From contig JADZAO010000006.1 of the NCBI GenBank assembly GCA_020852535.1, forward strand, positions 1 through 13,115: a stretch of DNA of 13,115 nt, in the 5' to 3' direction. Below, piece by piece: positions 1 through 6,641 of this stretch. Below the pieces are notes generated by a model that worked only from the letters and a program-made list of their open reading frames with translations, made no database searches and had not been told where the DNA came from. Position 1 is the stretch's first letter. The number at the start of each line of letters is the position of its first letter. Source of the DNA: Paracoccaceae bacterium. Its GTDB lineage: Bacteria > Pseudomonadota > Alphaproteobacteria > Rhodobacterales > Rhodobacteraceae. The position numbers were made by a program, and so were the translations under genes.

Positions 1-127
1 AATCATGCTGACAAAGCACCTGTTCAAGCACCCCATCCAAACGCGCGACACGCCCGCGAATATCGGACCGGTCAAGCTGAAACGGCAGAACAGTATCGTC
101 CCATGCGAATTGAGAACCAAGAGTCAT
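1..127 (-). CDS. hslO: Hsp33 redox-regulated chaperone, N-terminal part only (runs off left edge)
   Basis: The minus strand opens with an ATG at 127..125 and stays open to base 1, about 42 codons, so only the N-terminus is present. It reads MTLGSQFAWDDTVLPFQL followed by DRSDIRGRVARLDGVLEQVL. This is the characteristic start of the alphaproteobacterial Hsp33 family, in which the DIRGR-R-- segment begins the substrate-binding fold. The zinc-binding cysteines that sense oxidation lie near the C-terminus of the family and are outside the window. A good Shine-Dalgarno (AGGAAAT on the minus strand, 137..131) lies just upstream of the ATG and supports this start. Hsp33 is a cytoplasmic holdase activated by peroxide and heat. 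The gene is divergent from the Nudix gene to its right. The identification rests on motif recognition of a short stretch. Confidence 0.8.
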   Translation of the reverse strand, partial: MTLGSQFAWDDTVLPFQLDRSDIRGRVARLDGVLEQVLCQHD

Positions 128-202
128 CGAATTTCCTGATTGTGTCCCTCAGGCATACCGCGCCAATATGACCAGGACAAGTTTTGGACCTATGGTATTA
201 AC

Positions 203-658
203 ATGATCCGTCGATATGGTGAGCCTGTAAAGAAAGGTCAACACTACAAACACAGACCGGGTGTTTATGCTATTCTATTAATCGGTCCCAATATTCTACT
301 GACACATCAAGATTATCCCAAGCCAGAATTCCAGCTTCCAGGCGGTGGAGTAAACACAAACGAACACCCCATCGTCGCTTTGCACCGCGAGGTCTTCGAG
401 GAAACAGGGTGGAAGATTGACATTACCCGGCGTATCAACACCTTCCGTCGTTTCACCTTTATGCCCGAATACGACATCTGGGCCGAAAAACTTTGCACCA
501 TCTACCTTGCACGCCCAGTGTTCCGCCTTGGTCCTCCAAAGGAAATCAGCCACACTGCCGTCTGGTTACCAGCAGCAAAAGCCGTTCAACTACTCGGCAA
601 CGCCGGTGACAGGGCAATGCTAGCAAAGGTGCTCGGCATATCCGCGGCCCGACAATAA
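203..658 (+). CDS. Nudix hydrolase
   Basis: A protein of 151 residues if started at the ATG at 203. A complete Nudix box is visible: G48, E54, then R62-E63-V64-F65-E66-E67-T68-G69-W70, matching GX5EX7REUXEEXGU. The REXXEE glutamates bind the catalytic divalent metal, so the protein should hydrolyse a nucleoside diphosphate linked to some other moiety. The substrate cannot be read from the sequence. The LPGGG preceding the box is also typical. The frame is open further upstream to a TTG at 140, which would add 21 residues. I prefer 203 because the MIRRYGEPV.GQ..RPG start looks like the family's N-terminus, but neither start has a clear Shine-Dalgarno. The gene stops with TAA, 136 bases before argG, and is divergent from hslO. 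Confidence 0.85.
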   Translation: MIRRYGEPVKKGQHYKHRPGVYAILLIGPNILLTHQDYPKPEFQLPGGGVNTNEHPIVALHREVFEETGWKIDITRRINTFRRFTFMPEYDIWAEKLCTIYLARPVFRLGPPKEISHTAVWLPAAKAVQLLGNAGDRAMLAKVLGISAARQ

Positions 659-794
659 TCCCGAAAACAATGCCAAACAAAACCTACTCGACAAACTACT
701 TACGCATTGTTCACCTAAAGATTTGATCACCCTTGCCCCAACGAACAAGACCCGATACACCGCGCGCCATATTTCCAACAGGAAAGAAGCGGGT
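659..794 (+). other. Nudix-argG intergenic leader
   Basis: These 136 bases hold the argG ribosome-binding site at the right end (780-789). I see no convincing hairpin terminator after the Nudix gene and no strong -35/-10 pair, so whether argG has its own promoter cannot be decided from sequence. Confidence 0.4.
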
Positions 795-2024
795 ATGTCC
801 AAGCTAAAAAAAGTTGTTCTCGCCTATTCGGGCGGTCTCGATACCTCAATCATCCTGAAATGGCTTCAAACAGAATATGGCTGCGAGGTTATTACCTTTA
901 CCGCCGACCTTGGCCAAGGTGAAGAGCTCGAACCCGCTCGCCAAAAAGCAATCCTCCTTGGCATCAAACCCGAAAACATCCACACCGTCGATGTACGCGA
1001 AGAATTCGTCCGCGACTTCGTCTTCCCAATGTTTCGCGCCAACACACTTTATGAAGGACTATATCTCCTAGGCACCTCGATCGCTCGCCCGTTGATCTCA
1101 CAGCACCTTGTGCGCATCGCCCACCAAACAGGCGCAGATGCCATAGCCCACGGCGCAACGGGCAAAGGCAACGATCAAGTCCGTTTTGAACTTTCAGCCT
1201 ACGCACTTGACCCCTCGATTAAAGTCATCGCCCCATGGCGCGAATGGAATCTAACCAGTCGCACCAAGCTGCTGGAATTTGCCGAAACAAACCAGATTCC
1301 AATCTCAAAAGACAAGCACGGCGAAGCCCCCTTCTCGGTCGACGCCAACCTCCTACACACTTCATCCGAGGGCAAAGTTCTCGAAAATCCTGCCGAAGAA
1401 GCCCCCGAATTCATCTACCAACGTATCTCGCCGGTTGAAAAAACGCCCGATAGACCAGAATATATAGAAATCAGCTTCGAACGCGGAGATGCCGTTGCGA
1501 TCAACGGCAAATCTCTTTCTCCCGCCACCATCCTAACCAACTTAAACGAAATCGGCGGAAAGCATGGCATAGGACTATTAGACCTCGTCGAAAACCGCTT
1601 CGTCGGCATGAAATCGCGCGGCATTTACGAGACTCCCGGCGGCACAATCCTTCTAGAAGCCCATCGCGGCATCGAACAAATCACTCTTGATGCAGGCGCA
1701 GGCCACCTGAAAGATTCGCTCATGCCACGCTACGCAGAGCTAATCTACAATGGCTTCTGGTTCAGTCCCGAACGTGAAATGCTGCAAGCCTTGATCGACA
1801 AGTCACAAGAACACGTCACCGGCACAGTCCGCATAAAACTCTATAAAGGCAGCGCTCGTACCGTAGCCCGCTGGTCCGACCACTCGCTATATTCCGAAAA
1901 GCACGTGACCTTCGAAGAAGACGCCGGAGCCTATGACCAAAAAGACGCTACAGGCTTCATCAAGCTAAACGCTCTACGCCTAAAACTAATAGCCACGCGC
2001 AACACTCGTGTTGCTAAAAAATAA
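795..2024 (+). CDS. argG: Argininosuccinate synthase
   Basis: The 409-residue enzyme joins citrulline and aspartate using ATP to give argininosuccinate, the penultimate step of arginine synthesis, in the cytoplasm. The N-terminus carries the ATP-pyrophosphatase loop AYSGGLDTS (residues 10-18). GATGKGNDQVRFE (residues 120-132) is the second nucleotide/citrulline-binding signature, and RGIYETPGG is also characteristic. Length is normal for the family. The frame is open back to 723, but the ATG at 795 is preferred: it gives the canonical MSKLKKVVLAYSGG start and is preceded by the purine-rich AGGAAAGAAG (780-789). The gene ends with TAA, followed by a terminator-like hairpin. No other arginine gene is visible in the window, and it appears to be transcribed alone or with the Nudix gene. 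No ARG-box-like operator was recognised upstream. Confidence 0.97.
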   Translation: MSKLKKVVLAYSGGLDTSIILKWLQTEYGCEVITFTADLGQGEELEPARQKAILLGIKPENIHTVDVREEFVRDFVFPMFRANTLYEGLYLLGTSIARPLISQHLVRIAHQTGADAIAHGATGKGNDQVRFELSAYALDPSIKVIAPWREWNLTSRTKLLEFAETNQIPISKDKHGEAPFSVDANLLHTSSEGKVLENPAEEAPEFIYQRISPVEKTPDRPEYIEISFERGDAVAINGKSLSPATILTNLNEIGGKHGIGLLDLVENRFVGMKSRGIYETPGGTILLEAHRGIEQITLDAGAGHLKDSLMPRYAELIYNGFWFSPEREMLQALIDKSQEHVTGTVRIKLYKGSARTVARWSDHSLYSEKHVTFEEDAGAYDQKDATGFIKLNALRLKLIATRNTRVAKK

Positions 2025-2031
2025 CCTATAA

Positions 2032-2065
2032 TGGGGTGCACGATCTTCGAGCGCCCCACTATTTA
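2032..2065 (+). terminator. Probable intrinsic terminator of argG
   Basis: Seven bases after the argG stop, TGGGGTGC (2032-2039) pairs with GCGCCCCA (2051-2058) as 8 base pairs including one G-U. Inside it, after an A/A mismatch, CGA pairs with TCG around a 3-base loop. The run that follows (CTATTTA) is only modestly T-rich, so termination may be leaky. On the minus strand the G-U pair becomes a C/A mismatch, but a T-rich stretch follows the hairpin (2031 downward), so it could also end transcription of the convergent sulfotransferase-like gene. Confidence 0.6.
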
Positions 2066-2227
2066 CCCCTCAACACAGTTTATTATCCGCCCAACCGATC
2101 ACCAAATAATCCACTTCAACACGACCACGCACAATCTGTTTAGCAACACAACGCTAAATCCTCGACAAGATATAAACCCACACCACTCTTACTACCCACA
2201 TACAAACAACCTCATAACGAAGCCGCG
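2066..2227. other. Intergenic spacer between convergent genes, G-poor on the plus strand
   Basis: About 160 bases between the argG terminator hairpin and the end of the minus-strand sulfotransferase-like gene. The plus strand is rich in A and C and strikingly poor in G over most of its length. I see no credible coding frame, RNA gene, repeat or promoter in it. Confidence 0.5.
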
Positions 2228-2944
2228 TCAAATTCGATGAACCGCAAGCCGCTGATAATAGGGTAAAGCTTGTTCGACCAAAGGCGCATAATCCGCCGCC
2301 AAACTAGACAAAGGCCCTTCCGGCTTTTCAATCCCAGTCGAAGCGTGAACTGCGTTGTACCAATGCGGTGCCCAAACCCCATCATAGGGCTTCGGTCCCG
2401 CCTCCCAATACAACATCCCCTCAACAAAGGATATACCCAACGCCGCACATAGCCGTCCCAAAGTTCCCCGAGGATCAGCACGAATATCCGCGCTATCCAC
2501 AACCAGCGGAATCTTCCCACTAAAAAGCGCTACCTGCTCGAATAGTTTCGCCTGCTGAACAAACCCAATATCGGCTAAAGTCGGCGCTTCCCGCTTTTTC
2601 GAATAACTCGCTACAACCCGTGCCGGATGTCGGATCAAGAAGACATTGGTAAGACCACGCATGAAGGCACGATCAAACTCTGGCAACATATGCATCGTCA
2701 TATGCTTTTGATACCAGATCGCCCGCCCGGCAGGCTGCGGTCCAAGACAGGCTGCGGCGACCTTTGCGGCATCCACCTCTCCCGCCGCAATCACATCGTC
2801 TCGCATTGGGTGATCAATGCCTGTGGCCGCCAAATAAGCCGCATAAAAAGGCTCATCCCACACCGAGCAATCGCCTCGCGCAGCAAAGGCATACATCAAC
2901 GCGGTCGACATATTCCGCGGGCCCGACCACATTGCAATCCTCAC
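2228..2944 (-). CDS. Sulfotransferase-like P-loop protein
   Basis: A 238-residue protein with the fold signatures of PAPS-dependent sulfotransferases. An N-terminal phosphate loop WSGPRNMSTALM (residues 6-17) corresponds to the 5'-phosphosulfate loop. The segment LIRHPARVVASYSKK (residues 103-117) corresponds to the 3'-phosphate loop, with R105 and S113 in the usual positions. No signal peptide or membrane segment is seen, so it should be cytoplasmic. Related proteins are usually annotated only as sulfotransferase family, so the acceptor is unknown and sulfotransferase activity itself is inferred. The start is GTG at 2944..2942, inside a GTGA that also holds the TGA of the upstream aminotransferase gene. 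This 4-base overlap indicates translational coupling and a shared transcript. The stop is TGA at 2230..2228. Confidence 0.8.
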   Translation of the reverse strand: MRIAMWSGPRNMSTALMYAFAARGDCSVWDEPFYAAYLAATGIDHPMRDDVIAAGEVDAAKVAAACLGPQPAGRAIWYQKHMTMHMLPEFDRAFMRGLTNVFLIRHPARVVASYSKKREAPTLADIGFVQQAKLFEQVALFSGKIPLVVDSADIRADPRGTLGRLCAALGISFVEGMLYWEAGPKPYDGVWAPHWYNAVHASTGIEKPEGPLSSLAADYAPLVEQALPYYQRLAVHRI

Positions 2945-3843
2945 GATTCCGCAACCTTCATCTTGTACAGCGCTCGCAACCGCTCGGTCATCGACCCCAT
3001 CTGCCCCGTCCCAATCTGTCGCCCATCAATCATGCCGACTGGAGTTTGTGCGCCAAAAGTGCCCGTCAAAAACGCCTCATCCGCGCCATAAGTGTCAACC
3101 AATGAAAAATTACGCTCATAAACCGGTATATCATTTTCACAACACAGTTCGATCACCTTCCTCCGCGTAATACCATTCATACAATAATCACCTGTGCTGG
3201 TCCAAACGGACCCCTTCCGAACAATGAAGAAATTGCAAGCATTTGTTGTGTTCACGAAGCCATGCACATCAAGCATCAACGCCTCATCCGCACCCGCCTT
3301 TTGCGCAGCAATACAAGCTAAAATGCAATTCAGTTTGGAATGGCTGTTCAGCTTTGGGTCCTGCGTCATCGGCAAGCCGCGCAAATGCGGTACGGTTGCT
3401 AGCGTAATCGGACGCAAAATCTTCGGCTTGGAATGTTCCATGATGATCACAAAGCTAGGCCCGTTCTGCGACAAGCGCGGATTTTGAAACGGCCGTGTCT
3501 TGACCCCCCGCGTCACCATTAACCGCGCGTGGGCATCAGTAACCATCCCATTAGCCTTTTGAGTCTCTAACACAGCCAAAACGACCTGATCCTTGGTCAT
3601 TCCGATATCAAGATCAATTGCTTTCGCCGCCTCGAACAACCGGTCTATATGCTCATCCATAAAAGCCCACTTGCCCTCGTAAAGTCGAATCCCCTCCCAA
3701 ACCCCGTCACCTAGCATAAAACCAGAGTCATAAACCGAAACTACTGCTTGAGCTTTCGACACGATCCGCCCATTTACATAAATTAGAATACGCTCATTAC
3801 GCGCATCTTCTTCTGCAGCATGAGTAGAAACATGGTCCGTCAT
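2941..3843 (-). CDS. Class IV PLP-dependent aminotransferase (branched-chain / D-amino acid transaminase family)
   Basis: A 300-residue fold-type IV aminotransferase. The N-terminal domain has VNGRIV..AQAVVSVYDSGFMLGDGVWEGIRLY, typical of the family. The lysine expected to form the Schiff base with PLP is K170 in NSHSKLNC, and GITRRKVIELC (224-234) and TGTFGAQTPV (260-269) are the later cofactor-side signatures. One oddity is that the conserved Glu that contacts the PLP ring nitrogen in IlvE and D-alanine transaminase (the V-S/T-E-G motif) reads V197-N-T-T-N-A-C-N here. This matches a divergent subgroup, so the exact substrate should not be assumed to be branched-chain amino acids. The start ATG is preceded by an AAGGGA Shine-Dalgarno. 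The gene overlaps the downstream sulfotransferase-like gene by 4 bases and is divergent from mutS. Confidence 0.88.
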   Translation of the reverse strand: MTDHVSTHAAEEDARNERILIYVNGRIVSKAQAVVSVYDSGFMLGDGVWEGIRLYEGKWAFMDEHIDRLFEAAKAIDLDIGMTKDQVVLAVLETQKANGMVTDAHARLMVTRGVKTRPFQNPRLSQNGPSFVIIMEHSKPKILRPITLATVPHLRGLPMTQDPKLNSHSKLNCILACIAAQKAGADEALMLDVHGFVNTTNACNFFIVRKGSVWTSTGDYCMNGITRRKVIELCCENDIPVYERNFSLVDTYGADEAFLTGTFGAQTPVGMIDGRQIGTGQMGSMTERLRALYKMKVAES

Positions 3844-3854
3844 TTTAATCCCTT

Positions 3855-3873
3855 TCAGTTTTTAACAAACTGA
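3855..3873 (-). promoter_or_regulatory. 7-bp inverted repeat just upstream of the aminotransferase ribosome-binding site
   Basis: TCAGTTT (3855-3861) and AAACTGA (3867-3873) form a perfect 7-bp dyad around TTAAC. It starts 12 bases before the aminotransferase ATG and abuts its AAGGGA ribosome-binding site. It could be an operator or a small hairpin in the 5' leader. No known regulator is recognised. Confidence 0.35.
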
Positions 3874-3952
3874 CCCAAGCATCAGCCCCGCACAATGGCC
3901 CTTTCCGCCCCCTGTCAGCTTTTGTAATCTCAGCTTAACACTTGAGGGACAA

Positions 3953-5392
3953 ATGACCGACGACACTGTCACGCCGATGATGGCACAATATCTCGATATC
4001 AAAGCAAAAAACCCCGGGGCATTACTGTTCTACCGGATGGGTGATTTCTACGAAATGTTCTTCAATGATGCAATCGCGGCCGCCGAAGCACTTGATATCG
4101 CCCTAACCAAACGCGGCTTCCACTTAGGCGAACCCATCCCGATGTGCGGTGTCCCCGTCCACACATCTGAAAGCTATCTTTTGCAACTCATCCGCAAAGG
4201 TTTTCGTGTCGCCATAGCAGAACAGCTCGAAGACCCTGCCGAGGCAAAGAAGCGTGGCTACAAATCGGTAGTAAAGCGTGATGTTGTTCGCCTCGTCACT
4301 CCCGGCACTTTAACTGAAGACGCCCTTCTTGAAGCACGTCGCCACAACTTCCTCGCTGCCTATTCTGAAGTGCGCGACGAAGGTGCCCTCGCATGGGCCG
4401 ACATTTCAACAGGCGAATTTCGCGTTATATCTTGCCCCCCCATTCGCCTTGGACCAGAATTGGCACGCCTTTCGCCCCGAGAACTATTGATCAGCGAAGC
4501 GAAAGAGACAGATTTAACCACGTTAGTTTCTGAATCTGGCGCGTCTCTCACCCCAATATCCCAAGGTTCATTCGAATCAACTTTTGCCGAAAAGCGCCTC
4601 TGCACCCTATTTAAGGTAACATCGCTCGACGCCTTTGGCCTATTCAACCGTGCCGAACTCTCGGCCATGGGCGCAATCGTCGATTACCTCGAGCTCACTC
4701 AACGCGGCAAACTCCCCTTCCTGCGAGCACCGCTCAAAGAATCTTCAGGTAGTACAATGCAGATCGATGCCGCAACTCGTCGCAATCTCGAACTCACGAC
4801 GGCGCTTTCAGGGGGTCGCGAAGGCTCGCTCCTCGCCGCCATTGATCGCACTGTCACCGCCTCAGGTGCCCGCTTGCTCGAACGCCGCATCTCGGCCCCC
4901 TCGCGTGATCTATCAGTCATCCAAGCCCGCTTAGACGCCCTACGACACCAGATCAATAAACCCCGCCTACGGTCGGAGCTACGCGATGCCCTACGCAGCG
5001 TACCCGACATGGATCGCGCCCTATCTCGCCTTGCGCTTGACCGTGGTAGCCCACGCGACCTTACCGCCATCAGAACAGGCCTTACGCAATCTGGCATAAT
5101 CGCGGCTCGCCTGACCGAGACGCCCGCCCTGCTAGCAGAAGCGGCGGCATCTCTCACAGGTCACGATCAACTAGCCAACCTACTTAACCGAGCTCTCGTC
5201 ACCGAACCTCCGCTTCTTGTCCGTGATGGCGGCTTCATCGCCTCCGGCTATGATCCCGAACTTGACGAAGCCCGTCGCCTACGTGACGAAGGACGCAGCG
5301 TAATTGCAGCGATGCAGGCCAAGTTCATTTCTGAAACCGGTATCCCAAGCCTTAAAATAAAACATAATAACGTACTCGGATACTTCATCTAA
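3953..5392 (+). CDS. mutS: MutS N-terminal fragment (mismatch-recognition and core domains)
   Basis: This 479-residue fragment is what would be translated up to the in-frame TAA. It holds the mismatch-recognition Phe-X-Glu (F32-Y33-E34 in MGDFYEMF), the IPMCGVP segment and the connector domain. The core follows, with DAATRRNLEL and GSLLAAIDRT, and it ends at HNNVLGYFI. It lacks the rest of the clamp and the whole ATPase/dimerisation domain, so it cannot by itself perform nucleotide-gated mismatch repair. It might still bind DNA weakly if stable, which is an inference. Strong Shine-Dalgarno GAGGGAC (3944-3950) precedes the ATG. The 109-base divergent region upstream is shared with the aminotransferase gene. 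Confidence 0.85.
   Translation: MTDDTVTPMMAQYLDIKAKNPGALLFYRMGDFYEMFFNDAIAAAEALDIALTKRGFHLGEPIPMCGVPVHTSESYLLQLIRKGFRVAIAEQLEDPAEAKKRGYKSVVKRDVVRLVTPGTLTEDALLEARRHNFLAAYSEVRDEGALAWADISTGEFRVISCPPIRLGPELARLSPRELLISEAKETDLTTLVSESGASLTPISQGSFESTFAEKRLCTLFKVTSLDAFGLFNRAELSAMGAIVDYLELTQRGKLPFLRAPLKESSGSTMQIDAATRRNLELTTALSGGREGSLLAAIDRTVTASGARLLERRISAPSRDLSVIQARLDALRHQINKPRLRSELRDALRSVPDMDRALSRLALDRGSPRDLTAIRTGLTQSGIIAARLTETPALLAEAAASLTGHDQLANLLNRALVTEPPLLVRDGGFIASGYDPELDEARRLRDEGRSVIAAMQAKFISETGIPSLKIKHNNVLGYFI
5390..5392 (+). other. In-frame TAA nonsense codon inside mutS
   Basis: The triplet falls in the mutS reading frame between ATC (Ile) and ACC (Thr). Upstream GYFI and downstream TKSTHAER continue the conserved sequence without gap. 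TAA serves as the genuine terminator of argG, the Nudix gene and rdgB in this window, so TAA is not a sense codon in this organism. The next base is A, not the C that favours readthrough. Confidence 0.9.
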
Positions 5393-5409
5393 ACCAAATC
5401 AACCCATGC

Positions 5410-5413
5410 GGAG
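5410..5413 (+). promoter_or_regulatory. Possible internal ribosome-binding site for the MutS C-terminal fragment
   Basis: GGAG lies 3 bases before the first downstream in-frame ATG (5417), and 17 bases after the TAA. The spacing is short, but ribosomes terminating at the TAA could reinitiate here. It is part of the conserved mutS coding sequence and may be fortuitous. Confidence 0.25.
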
Positions 5414-5416
5414 CGT

Positions 5417-6589
5417 ATGCTCTCCCATCCATTGTCAGAACGCTTCATCCACCGCCAGACCACCGCCGGACAAGTGCGGTTCACAACGGTCGATCTGTCA
5501 GAAATGGAAACACGCATCCTGAACGCAGGAAACCACGCACTCGAAATCGAAAAGCGCCATTTTGCGATCCTACGACAAGCTGTACTAGACTACGCGGGCC
5601 CCATAGGAGAAACCGCACGCGCTTTAGCCGAAGTCGATCTTACCGCTGCCTTCGCCGACCTCGCAACTGAAGACAACTGGTCCGAACCCATAGTTGACAA
5701 CTCCCGTGCCTTCGAAATCACGGCTGGCCGCCATCCAGTCGTAGAACGGGCCCTACGCAAACAAGGCAACATCCCCTTTGTAGCAAATGACTGCGCCCTA
5801 ACCACCGGAGAAACACCCGCTATCTGGTTACTTACCGGCCCTAACATGGCCGGGAAATCCACCGTCCTGCGCCAAAACGCCTTAATTACACTGCTTGCAC
5901 AGGCCGGCAGCTATGTCCCTGCGGCCACCGCCCATATTGGCGTTGTCAGCCAGCTTTTCAGCCGTATCGGCGCAGCAGATGATTTAGCCCGTGGACGTTC
6001 AACCTTCATGATTGAAATGGTCGAAACTGCCACTATCCTCAATCAAGCAAACGATCGGGCTTTAGTCATCCTTGACGAAATCGGCAGGGGCACGGCTACC
6101 TACGACGGTCTCTCTATCGCATGGGCCACGCTTGAACACCTGCACGAAATTAATCGCTGCCGCGTCCTTTTTGCTACCCATTACCATGAAATGACCGCGT
6201 TAGCTGGAAAATTAATAGGCGTTGAAAACGCAACCGTCGCCGTGAAAGAATGGGAAGGCGATGTAATTTTCATTCACGAAATAAAAAAAGGCGCTGCAGA
6301 CCGCAGCTACGGCATTCAGGTCGCCCGCCTTGCCGGCCTGCCGCAAAGCGTAATCGACCGCGCTAAAATTGTACTCGAAGCACTTGAAAGCAACGAAAGA
6401 CAAAACGGCACAAAACCCAAGGCACTAATCGACGACCTACCCCTATTCAACATCGCATCTACCGTATCCAAATCGATCACAAAAATCTCACCCCTCGAAG
6501 CAATGCTTAAAGACATCCAACCCGACGAACTTAGCCCAAAAGAAGCCCTGCGCCTAATTTACGAACTAAAAAACGCCTTAAAAAACTGA
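5417..6589 (+). CDS. mutS: MutS C-terminal fragment (clamp remainder and ATPase domain)
   Basis: From the first ATG after the in-frame TAA, 390 residues of MutS remain. They include the FIHRQTT segment (10-16), Walker A GPNMAGKST (141-149), the ARGRSTFMIEM region (191-201), Walker B VILDEIGRGT (217-226, with D220-E221) and THYHE (254-258), and end in the LSPKEALRLIYEL helix of the MutS C-terminus. All ATPase residues look intact. Translation would need reinitiation at 5417 or readthrough of the stop. Without the mismatch-recognition domain, the fragment could not recognise mispairs alone. It ends with TGA, 52 bases before the convergent end of grpE. Confidence 0.8.
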   Translation: MLSHPLSERFIHRQTTAGQVRFTTVDLSEMETRILNAGNHALEIEKRHFAILRQAVLDYAGPIGETARALAEVDLTAAFADLATEDNWSEPIVDNSRAFEITAGRHPVVERALRKQGNIPFVANDCALTTGETPAIWLLTGPNMAGKSTVLRQNALITLLAQAGSYVPAATAHIGVVSQLFSRIGAADDLARGRSTFMIEMVETATILNQANDRALVILDEIGRGTATYDGLSIAWATLEHLHEINRCRVLFATHYHEMTALAGKLIGVENATVAVKEWEGDVIFIHEIKKGAADRSYGIQVARLAGLPQSVIDRAKIVLEALESNERQNGTKPKALIDDLPLFNIASTVSKSITKISPLEAMLKDIQPDELSPKEALRLIYELKNALKN

Positions 6590-6641
6590 CCGACATTCAT
6601 ACTAAGGTTTAAAGGTTCAAAAACCCAATCGCATAACCGTA

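Larger units (their letters stand above)
3953..6589 (+). pseudogene. mutS: mutS interrupted by a single in-frame TAA at codon 480
   Basis: Read through the TAA at 5390-5392, this frame is 879 codons including its terminal TGA, the normal length of alphaproteobacterial MutS. Every expected domain is present in order: mismatch-binding domain I, connector, core levers, clamp, ATPase and C-terminal helices. The stop replaces the Glu of the conserved GYFI-E-T segment at the core/clamp boundary. A G-to-T change (GAA to TAA) explains it with nothing else altered, and the downstream frame needs no frameshift. MutS initiates methyl-independent or MutL-dependent mismatch repair, and loss gives a mutator phenotype. 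No second disabling change is apparent, so the event, if real, is recent. A sequencing error is the main alternative. The start is secure: GAGGGAC lies just before the ATG. Confidence 0.75.

Noticed and set aside
2031..2240. Open frame of 69 codons after argG
   Set aside because: It starts inside the terminator hairpin, has low-complexity composition (His/Thr/Asn/Pro rich) and no ribosome-binding site.
2627..3105. Plus-strand open frames of 113-154 codons opposite the sulfotransferase-like and aminotransferase genes
   Set aside because: They are antisense to well-supported genes and have no recognisable domains.
4699..5157. Minus-strand frame of 152 codons inside mutS
   Set aside because: It is Arg/Ser-rich and antisense to a strongly conserved MutS region, as expected of a shadow frame in GC-biased codons.
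6606..6625. Small hairpin GGTTT/AAACC between mutS and grpE as a bidirectional terminator
   Set aside because: The stem is only 5 A/T-rich pairs with a 10-base loop and no clear T-run.
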